Assembly: GCA_002500765.1 (NCBI GenBank)
Contig: DLSX01000203.1
Span: 362-17,048 of the forward strand
Direction of reading: 5' to 3'
Length of the DNA: 16,687 nt
Source: Neorhizobium sp. UBA7851
GTDB lineage: Bacteria > Pseudomonadota > Alphaproteobacteria > Rhizobiales > Rhizobiaceae
Shown here: positions 7,336-14,834 of the stretch, piece after piece
Layout: the number at the start of each line of letters is the position of its first letter
Numbering within the stretch: position 1 is the first letter of the stretch
Notes under the pieces: generated by a model
Seen by the model: the letters and a program-made list of their open reading frames with translations, nothing else
What the model was told of the DNA's origin: nothing
Databases searched by the model: none
Program-made: the position numbers and the translations under genes

Positions 7336-7653
7336 GGGGAGGACCTTAGACGATTCCGACCTCATGCGTCTAGCGCATAAGGCGCAAGGCAACAAATGCA
7401 GATATGCAGAGGTGCCTTGATCCAGCCTGATATCAAAAAAGAAAATCCGGCAGTCAGCCGCCAGTACATCCGTGGCAGCCAACCTTACCGGACATCTAGA
7501 CTATATGCGCGAAGCGTGACGGCCGGATGACAGATAGCAAACGGGCGCAAACCCGAAGCACGGCAGGCATTCCCCGGAAAACATTTCTTCTTCCCTTGGG
7601 TGAAAAAGGCCACTACCCATGGCGCAGCCTGAAAGCAAAAGGATGAAGACTGA
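7336..7653. other. 318-nt divergent intergenic region between the AEC permease and adenosine kinase genes
   Basis: No gene is visible. Both promoters must be here, but I could not pick a convincing -35/-10 pair; CTATAT at 7500-7505 resembles a rhizobial -10 on the plus strand but lacks a matched -35. The gap contains the 16-nt motif at 7460-7475 that recurs at 16181-16196, and next to it a short hairpin followed by an A/T run (minus strand TTTTCTTTTTT at 7445-7435). AAGGA precedes the kinase ATG. Confidence 0.6.
7447..7475 (-). repeat. 16-nt repeat, copy A, next to a short hairpin and T-run
   Basis: The 16 bases at 7460-7475, CCACGGATGTACTGGC on the minus strand, are identical to 16181-16196 in the same orientation. 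In this copy the last bases (CTGGC, 7464-7460) can pair with GCCGG (7451-7447), one pair being G-U, and TTTTCTTTTTT follows immediately. The result resembles a weak terminator in the leader of the AEC permease gene. Confidence 0.45.
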
Positions 7654-8646
7654 ATGCCAAAATTCGACGTGCTGACCATCGGCAATGCCATCGTCGATAT
7701 CCTCGCCCGTTGCGAGGATTCGTTTCTTGAAGAGAACGCGATCATCAAGGGCGCCATGAACCTGATCGATGCCGAGCGCGCCGAATTCCTCTATTCCAAG
7801 ATGGGACCTGCGGTAGAGGCTTCGGGTGGTTCCGCCGGCAATACTGCAGCCGGCATTGCCGGTTTCGGCGGCAAGGCGGCCTATTTCGGCAAGGTTGCCG
7901 AAGATCAGCTGGGCCAGATCTTTCAGCACGACATCCGCGCACAGGGTGTTCATTACCAGACCAGGCCGGACGGCGTTCATCCGCCGACCGCCCGTTCGAT
8001 GATCTTCGTCACGCCGGATGGCGAGCGCTCGATGAACACCTATCTCGGCGCCTGCGTCGAGCTTGGCCCCGAACATGTCGAGGAAGAGGTCGTCGCCGAA
8101 GCCAAGGTCACCTATTTCGAGGGCTATCTCTGGGATCCGCCGCGCGCCAAGGATGCCATCCGCGAGGCGGCCCGTATTGCCCATGCGAATGGCCGTGAAA
8201 TGTCCATGACGCTGTCCGACCCCTTCTGCGTCGGTCGCTACCGCGCGGAATTTCTCGATCTGATGAAGTCAGGCACTGTCGATATCGTTTTCGCCAACAA
8301 GCAGGAACTGCTGTCGCTCTACGAGACGGAAGATTTCGAACTGGCGCTCGGCAAGATCGCCACGGACTGCAAGCTGGCGGCGATCACGCTCAGCGAAGAG
8401 GGTGCCGTCATTGTTCGCGGCAAGGAACGGGTAAAGATCGATGCCTATGCGATCGACGAACTGGTCGATACGACAGGCGCCGGCGATCTTTTCGCCTCCG
8501 GCTTCCTCTACGGATATACCCAGAACCGTTCGCTGGAAGATTGCGGAAAGCTCGGTTGTCTTGCTGCAGCCGAGGTCATTCAGCAGATCGGGCCGCGCCC
8601 GCTGGTGTCCTTGAAAGACAAGGCAGCCGGGGCAGGCCTTATTTGA
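7654..8646 (+). CDS. Adenosine kinase, PfkB (ribokinase) family
   Basis: A 330-residue PfkB sugar/nucleoside kinase. The N-terminal signature SGGSAGNTAAGIAGFGGKAAYFGKV and the C-terminal DTTGAGDLFASGFLYG (catalytic Asp278, anion hole GAGD) are both intact. The opening FDVLTIGNAIVDILARCEDSFL matches the rhizobial adenosine kinase group, characterised in Rhizobium etli, which phosphorylates adenosine to AMP. Databases often label this group ribokinase or fructokinase, so substrate is family inference. AAGGA lies upstream of the ATG. The last 8 bp overlap the convergent SH3-repeat gene. No neighbouring gene shares its pathway, so it appears to be a monocistronic salvage gene. Confidence 0.9.
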   Translation: MPKFDVLTIGNAIVDILARCEDSFLEENAIIKGAMNLIDAERAEFLYSKMGPAVEASGGSAGNTAAGIAGFGGKAAYFGKVAEDQLGQIFQHDIRAQGVHYQTRPDGVHPPTARSMIFVTPDGERSMNTYLGACVELGPEHVEEEVVAEAKVTYFEGYLWDPPRAKDAIREAARIAHANGREMSMTLSDPFCVGRYRAEFLDLMKSGTVDIVFANKQELLSLYETEDFELALGKIATDCKLAAITLSEEGAVIVRGKERVKIDAYAIDELVDTTGAGDLFASGFLYGYTQNRSLEDCGKLGCLAAAEVIQQIGPRPLVSLKDKAAGAGLI

Positions 8647-9178
8647 ACGCCTCGCCGGGATAGACACCCCAGACCTCGCCTTGGGCTACCCAGCCCTCGG
8701 CGCCACCGGTTTCCGCCTGGCACCAGTCGCCGTTGCATTCCTTGATGGTAAGCTGGACGCCCGGCTGGAGCTTGGCAATGACGGCGGCCGAGCTTTGCGG
8801 GTCGCGGCGCATGTTGACATAGATGTCCTGGCCCTTGCCGCGCATCCACGGAGCGGCAACCGCAGTGCGTTCGCCGGACAGCAGCGCCTGGTTTACCCAG
8901 CCTTCGGTGCCCTCGGCATCACGCACGCGCCGCCAGTTGTCGTATTCCTGGATGATTTCCATGGGCGTGCCTGCCTTCATGTACATCCATGATACCGCGT
9001 AGTCGGTGCTTGGACCGATGCGGATATTGACCTTCTTGGATTTCAGGCTGGCAAAGCGCGGCAGCGGCAGACCGCTCGCACCTTTGGCGGCGCCCTGTGC
9101 ATAGACGGGCACGATGGCGGAAAGCGTTGCGATCAGGGGAAAGCAGATGGCTACGATGACGATGATGAGGCGGCGCAT
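8639..9178 (-). CDS. Exported protein with two bacterial SH3 repeats
   Basis: A 179-residue protein. Residues 1-27 (MRRLIIVIVAICFPLIA...VYA) form a signal peptide with likely cleavage before Gln28, so the mature protein is periplasmic. Two SH3_4-like repeats follow: about 45-105 (KKVNIRIGPSTDYAVSWMYMKAGTP...EGWVNQALLSG) and 115-175 (DIYVNMRRDPQSSAAVIAKLQPGVQL...EGWVAQGEVWG). Each has the N-x-R-x-x-P opening and ends in E-G-W-V. A Cys pair (C148, C153) in the second repeat could form a disulfide. Such proteins usually bind cell-wall or other ligands, but the specific role is unknown. I chose ATG at 9178 because it starts directly at the signal peptide; an upstream in-frame extension to 9271 would bury it. 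Convergent with, and overlapping by 8 bp, the adenosine kinase gene. Confidence 0.85.
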   Translation of the reverse strand: MRRLIIVIVAICFPLIATLSAIVPVYAQGAAKGASGLPLPRFASLKSKKVNIRIGPSTDYAVSWMYMKAGTPMEIIQEYDNWRRVRDAEGTEGWVNQALLSGERTAVAAPWMRGKGQDIYVNMRRDPQSSAAVIAKLQPGVQLTIKECNGDWCQAETGGAEGWVAQGEVWGVYPGEAFK

Positions 9179-9332
9179 TGTTGGGATCCTGACTGACGAT
9201 CCGCGGATGTGCTTTGAGGCCCGTGTGCGAGTTTTGTTTGTCTTCGCCGGTGGGTCTGCTAGAACGCCCAAGGATAGGATCGACTATCGCGCGACTTGGT
9301 TAATGACCTGCTAAAATTGCGGTGGCGGAGCG

Positions 9333-10337
9333 ATGACTGCGAAGAAAAGACCCAGGGTTTATATAACGCGCAAGCTGCCGGACGCTGTCGAGACGCGCAT
9401 GCGCGAACTTTTCGACGCAGAGCTCAACATCGATGACCGGCCACGTTCGCGTGAAGAGCTTATAGAGGCAATGGCGACTGCCGACGTGCTCGTGCCGACA
9501 ATCGCGGACAAGATCGATGCCGAACTGCTGGCCGCGGCAGGCCCGCAGATGAAGCTGATTGCCGGTTTTTCCAACGGTACGGATCATATCGACGTCGACG
9601 CCGCTGCCGAAAAAGGCATAACCGTCACCAACACGCCGAACGTGCTGACCGAGGACACGGCGGACATGACGATGGCGCTTATCCTCGCCGTCAATCGCCG
9701 TCTTGCAGAGGGCTCGCGCATCCTCACCGACAATCCCGGCGACTGGGCAGGCTGGAGCCCGACCTGGATGCTGGGACGCAGGATCTGGGGCAAGCGGATC
9801 GGTATCGTGGGAATGGGGCGTATCGGCACCGCCGTGGCGCGACGCGCCAAGGCTTTCGGCCTCTCGATCCACTACCACAATCGCAAGCCGGTGAACCAGG
9901 CGACCGAAAACGAACTGGAAGCAACTTACTGGGATAGCCTCGACCAGATGCTGGCCCGCGTCGATATCGTTTCGATCAACTGCCCTTCCACGCCCGGAAC
10001 CTTCCATCTCATCTCGGCCCGGCGCCTTGCGCTGATGCAGCCGACCGCGATCATCGTCAACACTGCGCGCGGCGATATCATCGACGAGATGGCGATGATC
10101 AAGCTGCTGCGCGAAGACAAGATCGCCGGTGCCGGCCTTGATGTCTACCAGAACGAGCCGGCAATCAATCCGAAGCTCGTCAAGCTTGCCAATGAAGGCA
10201 AGGTGGTCCTGTTGCCGCATATGGGATCGGCCACGATCGAGGGTCGGATCGACATGGGCGACAAGGTCATCATCAACATCCGGGCCTTTTTCGATGGGCA
10301 TCGCCCGCCGAACCGTGTCCTTCCCGGCCGGAATTGA
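9333..10337 (+). CDS. D-isomer-specific 2-hydroxyacid dehydrogenase (glyoxylate/hydroxypyruvate reductase type)
   Basis: A 334-residue NAD(P)-dependent dehydrogenase. The substrate domain is formed by the two ends and the cofactor domain by the middle. The Rossmann motif GMGRIG is at 160-165, and the second strand ends YHNRKP, where the Arg/Lys in place of an acidic residue suggests NADPH preference. The catalytic triad is complete: Arg246 (NTARGD), Glu275 (YQNEP) and His296 (PHMGSAT). The PHMGSATIEGR ending is typical of the GyaR/glyoxylate reductase branch rather than lactate or phosphoglycerate dehydrogenases. A purine-rich GGAG lies only 2 nt before the ATG at 9333. It is divergent from the SH3 protein (154-nt gap) and ends 2 nt before the GNAT gene on the other strand. 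The substrate is inferred. Confidence 0.9.
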   Translation: MTAKKRPRVYITRKLPDAVETRMRELFDAELNIDDRPRSREELIEAMATADVLVPTIADKIDAELLAAAGPQMKLIAGFSNGTDHIDVDAAAEKGITVTNTPNVLTEDTADMTMALILAVNRRLAEGSRILTDNPGDWAGWSPTWMLGRRIWGKRIGIVGMGRIGTAVARRAKAFGLSIHYHNRKPVNQATENELEATYWDSLDQMLARVDIVSINCPSTPGTFHLISARRLALMQPTAIIVNTARGDIIDEMAMIKLLREDKIAGAGLDVYQNEPAINPKLVKLANEGKVVLLPHMGSATIEGRIDMGDKVIINIRAFFDGHRPPNRVLPGRN

Positions 10338-10339
10338 TC

Positions 10340-10825
10340 TCAGGCCGGAAGGCTTTCCAGCTCTTTGCGCATCTCGATAAAGGTGATCCGGTCGAACCCC
10401 GGATGGGATCTTTCCGCCGTCTTCTGAAATCCCCAGCGGCCGAAGGTCGTGTGGTTGCCGACAAGCTCGATGCGCGTTTCCAGCCTCAGCGTCGACAGGT
10501 TCAATTCCCGCGCAACGGTTTCCGCAAGGCCAAGCAGCCGGCGACCGACACCCTTGCCCTGCTGGTCAGGCGCCACGGCGAGTTTGCCGACGTAAAGGCA
10601 ATCGGCTTCGGGTTTCAGAAACACGCAGCCGACCAGCCGGTTTTCCTCGATGGCGACGAAGGCAATCTCGCTCAACGCCTTTTGCGCGAGCGAAGCAAGG
10701 GTCAGCCTATGCGCCGAGGAAGGCGGGTTGATGACATCGTCCATATAGGAGAAGGACGAGAGAATAAGCGCAAGCAGATCGTCCCAGCGACCAAAATCGT
10801 TTTCGATCCTGACGGTTTCGCTCAT
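10340..10825 (-). CDS. GNAT family N-acetyltransferase
   Basis: A 161-residue single-domain GNAT. Motif A, which binds the pyrophosphate of acetyl-CoA, is LAVAPDQQGKGVGRRLL with Q89-x-x-G92-x-G94. The following LAETVARELNLSTLRLETRI and the late F-x-x-W-G-F (FGRWGF) segment complete the fold. The acceptor cannot be predicted. The start overlaps the stop of the MoeB-like gene (ATGA, 10822-10825), so the two are translationally coupled and this is the last gene of the recF unit. Its stop lies 2 nt from the stop of the convergent dehydrogenase gene. Confidence 0.88.
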   Translation of the reverse strand: MSETVRIENDFGRWDDLLALILSSFSYMDDVINPPSSAHRLTLASLAQKALSEIAFVAIEENRLVGCVFLKPEADCLYVGKLAVAPDQQGKGVGRRLLGLAETVARELNLSTLRLETRIELVGNHTTFGRWGFQKTAERSHPGFDRITFIEMRKELESLPA

Positions 10826-11628
10826 TCCCCGGATGCCTTCTTTCTGCGTTTGTATCTGATCGTGTCGAACCGCGCCGAAAGCGCATCGTAAAGCATCAGG
10901 CGGCCGACCAGCGGGTCGCCGATGCCGGTTATCAGCTTGATGACTTCCATCGCCATCAGGGTGCCGATCACGCCGGTCAGCGCCCCGACCACGCCGGTTT
11001 CCGCGCAGGCCGGAATGAGGCCTTCCGGCGGCTTTTCGGGAAACAGGTCGCGGTAGCTCGGGTGAAGCATTCCGGCTGCATCTGTTTCATAGGGCATGAG
11101 GGCCGTGACCGATCCATCGAAGCGCCCGACTGCACCGGTGACGAGCGGGATTCTTGCCGTCTCCGCCGCGTCGGCCGCCGCATATCGCGTATCGAAATTG
11201 TCGGAGCCGTCGACGAGCAGATTAAAGCGCGGCAGATGGCGCATCGCCCATTCGCGCGAAAACCGTTCCTCGAAATCGACGACCCGCACATGCGGGTTGA
11301 GGCGCGCAATCTTTTCGCGCGCGCTCTTCGTCTTCATCTCGCCGATCGTGCCGGAATCATGGATGACCTGGCGCTGCAGGTTGGAGAGCGATACCCGGTC
11401 GTCATCGACGATACCGATCGTACCGATACCGGCGGCGGCGAGATATTCCAGAACCGGAGCACCGAGCCCACCGGCACCGATAACCAGAACACGGGCGGCT
11501 TTCAGCTTCTGCTGGCCGAGGCCACCGATTTCCGGCAGGAGGATATGGCGTTTGTAACGCTCGATCTCGTCAGGGGTCAGGGGCGAGGGTGCTGGTTGCG
11601 AAGCCTTGGTTTCCATGATCGGTTTCAT
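10822..11628 (-). CDS. moeB: HesA/MoeB/ThiF family adenylyltransferase (MoeB-like), zinc cysteines absent
   Basis: A 268-residue E1-like enzyme. MoeB adenylates the C-terminal Gly-Gly of MoaD in molybdopterin synthesis; the related ThiF does so for ThiS. Present are the opening RYKRHILLPEIGGLGQQKL, the ATP loop GAGGLG at 51-56, D75-D77, N83 and R86 in SLSNLQRQ, D143 in DGSDNFDTR and the conserved Cys208 in IPACAETGVVG. Absent are all four zinc ligands of E. coli MoeB: the CxxC before LFPE reads SYRD (191-194), and the tail ends IRYKRRKKASGE with no second CxxC. ATG at 11616 is a possible alternative start. It follows recF by 34 nt and overlaps the GNAT gene. No other molybdopterin or thiamine gene is in the window, so the partner protein is uncertain. 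Confidence 0.88.
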   Translation of the reverse strand: MKPIMETKASQPAPSPLTPDEIERYKRHILLPEIGGLGQQKLKAARVLVIGAGGLGAPVLEYLAAAGIGTIGIVDDDRVSLSNLQRQVIHDSGTIGEMKTKSAREKIARLNPHVRVVDFEERFSREWAMRHLPRFNLLVDGSDNFDTRYAAADAAETARIPLVTGAVGRFDGSVTALMPYETDAAGMLHPSYRDLFPEKPPEGLIPACAETGVVGALTGVIGTLMAMEVIKLITGIGDPLVGRLMLYDALSARFDTIRYKRRKKASGE

Positions 11629-11662
11629 ACCACCACCATCTGTTCCGCGTAAGCGCCCATCG

Positions 11663-12796
11663 TCATGTCGTCGTCGGTGTCACGCTTCCATGGGTAACCG
11701 TGAAGAATTGGGCCCGATCCCCAAGCGCCGCAAACATCGAACTGTCGGTGCCGGTCATGAATGCCTGGCCGCCCAGTCCGTCCACCAGATCGAACAAAGT
11801 CGCGCGGCGCCCCTCATCGAGATGCGCGGCGATTTCGTCGAGAAGCAGGATCGGTGCAAAACCCGTCATGTCGGCCGTCAGCCGGGCATGGGCGAGAATG
11901 AGGCCGATCAGCAATGCCTTCTGTTCCCCGGTCGAGCATCGCGATGCCTCGATATTCTTTTCCTGGTGGCGCACGAGAAGATCGACACGATGCGGGCCTT
12001 CGAGCGTGCGCCCGGCGGCGGCATCGCGCCCGCGTCCAATGCGCAGCGCTTCGAGATAACTCTCTTCCAGATCCGCTGCCGGGCGGTCCATCAAGCCATC
12101 CATGAAACCTTCAAGCGCCAGCACCGGTGTCGGGAACGGCGTCTCGGCGGAGTTGGCCGACAGGGATTGCAGGAGGCCGAGCATTTCCTGCCGCGCAGCC
12201 GCCATGGCGATCCCGAGTTCGGCCATCTGCGTCTCGATTGCCGTCAGCCATGCGGGGTCGAAGCGTCCCTCCGAAAGCAGCCGGTTGCGGCTGCGCATGG
12301 CACGCTCGAAATCGCTTGCCCGTCGCGCATGGCTCGGATCGAGCGACAGCACGAGCCGGTCGAGGAACCGTCGCCGGTCGGACGAGGATCCGGTAAACAG
12401 CCCGTCCATCGATGGCGTCAACCACAGCACGCTCAGGTGGTCGGAAAGCTCCTCGGTCGATTTGGCCGGTGTACCGTTGATCCTCAGCTTGCGGCTGACG
12501 CTTTCGCCGTCACCAGGCTCCGTGCCGGTGCCGATTGCAACGTCTCCCTGCATTCCATCGAGATCGACGAATATGGCAAAACCGCCATCCGCACCGACCC
12601 GTGTCACATCGGTAAGTACCGCCCGCCTGAAGCCGCGACCCGGCGACAGGAAGGATATCGCCTCCATCAGATTGGTTTTGCCGGCGCCGTTTTCTCCCGT
12701 CAGCACCACATGCCTGCTGTCGAACGCAAGCGAGGCCGCCGCGTAATTGCGGAAGTCGGTGAGCTTGAGCCGGGAGATCGAAGTCTTTTGCGCCAT
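11663..12796 (-). CDS. recF: DNA replication and repair protein RecF
   Basis: A 377-residue SMC-like ATPase of the RecFOR pathway, which helps load RecA at single-strand gaps and restart stalled forks. The start ISRLKLTDFRNYAAASLAF is diagnostic. Walker A GENGAGKT is at 34-41, the ABC signature STGEQKALLIGLILAHARL and Walker B PILLLDEIAAHLDEGRR are near the C-terminus, and the FRN and PSMDGLFTGSSSDRRRFLDRL blocks are typical RecF. ATG at 12796 begins the protein at MAQKTSISRLKL, as in relatives; an in-frame extension to 12901 adds unrelated residues. It is the first gene of a recF - moeB-like - GNAT unit and is not next to dnaA, dnaN or gyrB in this window, as is usual outside gammaproteobacteria and Firmicutes. 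Confidence 0.96.
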   Translation of the reverse strand: MAQKTSISRLKLTDFRNYAAASLAFDSRHVVLTGENGAGKTNLMEAISFLSPGRGFRRAVLTDVTRVGADGGFAIFVDLDGMQGDVAIGTGTEPGDGESVSRKLRINGTPAKSTEELSDHLSVLWLTPSMDGLFTGSSSDRRRFLDRLVLSLDPSHARRASDFERAMRSRNRLLSEGRFDPAWLTAIETQMAELGIAMAAARQEMLGLLQSLSANSAETPFPTPVLALEGFMDGLMDRPAADLEESYLEALRIGRGRDAAAGRTLEGPHRVDLLVRHQEKNIEASRCSTGEQKALLIGLILAHARLTADMTGFAPILLLDEIAAHLDEGRRATLFDLVDGLGGQAFMTGTDSSMFAALGDRAQFFTVTHGSVTPTTT

Positions 12797-13046
12797 GGGG
12801 AATCGCGGTTTGCCTGTTGCACAGGAGCTAAGGATTTGCATAGCAGAACGCAAGCGATTGGATTGGTGAAGCCGCGTGCAAAGCAGGTCGGTCGTGGTCA
12901 TGCTTTAGAATATCGACAACAAGTTATAATTAATGAAAACCTATGGTGGTTGGCTAACAAGGCGTTAAATGCTGCCGGCTAAACTGGTCTGATAATAATG
13001 CCGTCTGCATTCCGCAGTGCGCTCTGACATCGGGACCGGGGGAATA

Positions 13047-14546
13047 ATGAACAATCAAGACAAGAAGGCCGCACTTGTTGAGCGCCTGAATTTCGTCGGC
13101 CTCGGTGATGCGGAACGCCGCCATCTCGCCAATGTCCAGCCGATCGTGAAGGATGCCGTGGGTCCGGCGCTCGATGCCTTCTATCAGAAGGCCAAGGCGC
13201 ATCCTCACACTGCAAAATTCTTTGCCAGCGACGCCCATGTCGCTCATGCGAAGGAGCGGCAGGCGAGCCACTGGGATGTGATTTCCTCCGGCCGTTACGA
13301 TGGCGATTATGTCGACGCCGTTTCCACCATCGGCAAGACTCACGCCCGGCTTGGTCTGGAGCCGCGCTGGTATATCGGCGGTTATGCCCTCATTCTCGAC
13401 GGCATCATCCGTGCGGTCATCGCGAAGGAGATGAAGGGCTTTTTCCTCGAAAAGAAGGCTGGCGTGCTGGCCGATCACCTTTCATCCGTGGTTAAAGCTG
13501 CGATGGTCGACATGGACTACGCCATTTCGGTTTATCTGGAGGCGCTGGAAGACGGCCGGAAGAAAATCGAGGCCGAACGTGTGGCAGCCAAGCAGGAACA
13601 GGACGGTGCTCTGGAAGCCTTGGGCAAGGCACTGAAGAGCCTTGCAGGCGGTGATCTGACCGCCGAGCTTGATCAGGAGCTGGCGCCCAATTTCCACGCC
13701 CTGAAGGCAAATTATAACTCCTCCGTTGCTGCTCTCCATGCCGTTATGGGAGAAATAAACCAGTCTGTCGGTCAGGTCCGGGCTGAAGTCGGTGACATCT
13801 CGTCTGCGGCCGATAACATGGCAAAGCGAACCGAACAGCAGGCGGCATCGCTCGAACAGACCGCGGCAGCGCTTGAACAGATCACCGCGCTTTCCGGCCA
13901 GGCGGCACGGCGAACGAAGGAAGTGCAGAGCATTATCCGCGAATCGGCGGTGGAGACGCAGAAGAACGGCGAGGTTGTCCATCAGGCGATCTCGGCCATG
14001 GACGACATTGCCGAATCATCCCAGAAGATGACCCAGATCATCGGCGCCATCGACGAGATTGCGTTCCAGACCAATCTCCTGGCTCTGAATGCCGGTGTCG
14101 AGGCGGCGCGGGCCGGTGAACAGGGCAAGGGTTTTGCTGTCGTCGCCCAGGAAGTGCGCGAGCTTGCGCAGAGATCCGCCGCAGCCGCAAAGGAAATCAA
14201 GGAGCTGATCGACCGCTCCGCCGGCGACGTGCAGCGTGGCGTTGGCCTCGTCAATCGTGCGGGTGAAGCGCTGACCGGTATCGGCACGCGGGTGAAGGCA
14301 ATCGACGAGCACATCACCTCCATCGCCCATTCGGCGCAGGAGCAGGCCTCCGGCATCGACCAGATCAATGCTTCCGTCCGCAGCATGGACCAGATCACCC
14401 AGCAGAATGCCGCACTGATGGAAGAGACGAATGCCGCGGCCCAGAGCCTCGTGGGCATAAGCGGTAATCTCGCCACGCTGGTCGCGCGTTTCAGGACGAG
14501 CGGTTCAGCAAATGTTTATCAGCAGCCCCTCAGGCTCAGCGCCTGA
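13047..14546 (+). CDS. Globin-coupled methyl-accepting chemotaxis protein (soluble, HemAT-like)
   Basis: A 499-residue receptor with no membrane segment, so it acts in the cytoplasm. Residues 1 to about 165 form a sensor globin: the block IGKTHARLGLEPRWYIGGY carries the proximal haem ligand His99, with the W-Y-x-G-G-Y that follows in globin-coupled sensors. A helical linker leads to a HAMP-like segment (about 190-235, LGKALKSLAGGDLTAEL), then the long MCP signalling coiled coil with methylation-type Gln/Glu/Ala heptads and the CheA/CheW-binding tip IDEIAFQTNLLALNAGVEAARAGEQGKGFAVVAQEVRELA (split here: tip residues 335-374). The family senses O2 and steers aerotaxis. ATG at 13047 is chosen over an upstream in-frame start at 13017 because GGGGGA precedes it and the globin begins at MNNQDKK. 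No CheR-docking pentapeptide ends the protein. Confidence 0.94.
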   Translation: MNNQDKKAALVERLNFVGLGDAERRHLANVQPIVKDAVGPALDAFYQKAKAHPHTAKFFASDAHVAHAKERQASHWDVISSGRYDGDYVDAVSTIGKTHARLGLEPRWYIGGYALILDGIIRAVIAKEMKGFFLEKKAGVLADHLSSVVKAAMVDMDYAISVYLEALEDGRKKIEAERVAAKQEQDGALEALGKALKSLAGGDLTAELDQELAPNFHALKANYNSSVAALHAVMGEINQSVGQVRAEVGDISSAADNMAKRTEQQAASLEQTAAALEQITALSGQAARRTKEVQSIIRESAVETQKNGEVVHQAISAMDDIAESSQKMTQIIGAIDEIAFQTNLLALNAGVEAARAGEQGKGFAVVAQEVRELAQRSAAAAKEIKELIDRSAGDVQRGVGLVNRAGEALTGIGTRVKAIDEHITSIAHSAQEQASGIDQINASVRSMDQITQQNAALMEETNAAAQSLVGISGNLATLVARFRTSGSANVYQQPLRLSA

Positions 14547-14627
14547 TCGAAGGCTGGACCGGATCATAGCCATCCTCTAAATCGCTGCCATGCGGATAGT
14601 ACGAAAGATGATTGAGAGGATTTTGCG

Positions 14628-14834
14628 GTGAGTGACGAGACAAGACTGGTGCAGTTGGAAGAACTCGCGGCCCATCAGGCCAAGGTGATCGATGAACTGT
14701 CGGATCAGCTCGCCGAGCAATGGAAGGTGGTCGAACAGACCCGCGCCAAGCTCGACCGGTTGACCGAACGCTTTCTGACGCTGGAAGAATCGACGCGCGA
14801 AGCCGCGCCGGTTACAAGGCCGCCGCATTATTGA
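14628..14834 (+). CDS. slyX: SlyX family protein
   Basis: A 68-residue acidic, almost fully helical protein with heptads (LVQLEELAAHQAKVIDELSDQ...) that predict a coiled coil, ending in the family's PPHY tail. SlyX is widespread in proteobacteria and its function is not established. The start is GTG at 14628, with AGAGGA about 8 nt upstream. It lies 81 nt after the chemoreceptor. Its TGA (14832-14834) directly abuts the stop of the LtrA-family gene on the other strand, with no spacer. Confidence 0.9.
   Translation: MSDETRLVQLEELAAHQAKVIDELSDQLAEQWKVVEQTRAKLDRLTERFLTLEESTREAAPVTRPPHY

Noticed and set aside
7368..7482. N-terminal extension of the AEC permease up to TTG 7482
   Set aside because: The extra residues are not membrane-like or family-like and would include the T-run hairpin; start at 7335 gives the normal family length.
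9238..9265. TTGTCT-N16-TAGAAC as promoter of the 2-hydroxyacid dehydrogenase
   Set aside because: Both hexamers deviate from the rhizobial consensus, so it cannot be distinguished from background.
9300..10301. 333-residue open frame on the minus strand
   Set aside because: Antisense to the 2-hydroxyacid dehydrogenase, whose catalytic residues and cofactor motif are all intact.
11606..12982. 458-residue open frame on the plus strand
   Set aside because: Antisense shadow of recF in GC-rich sequence; Arg/His/Gln-rich with no recognisable domain.
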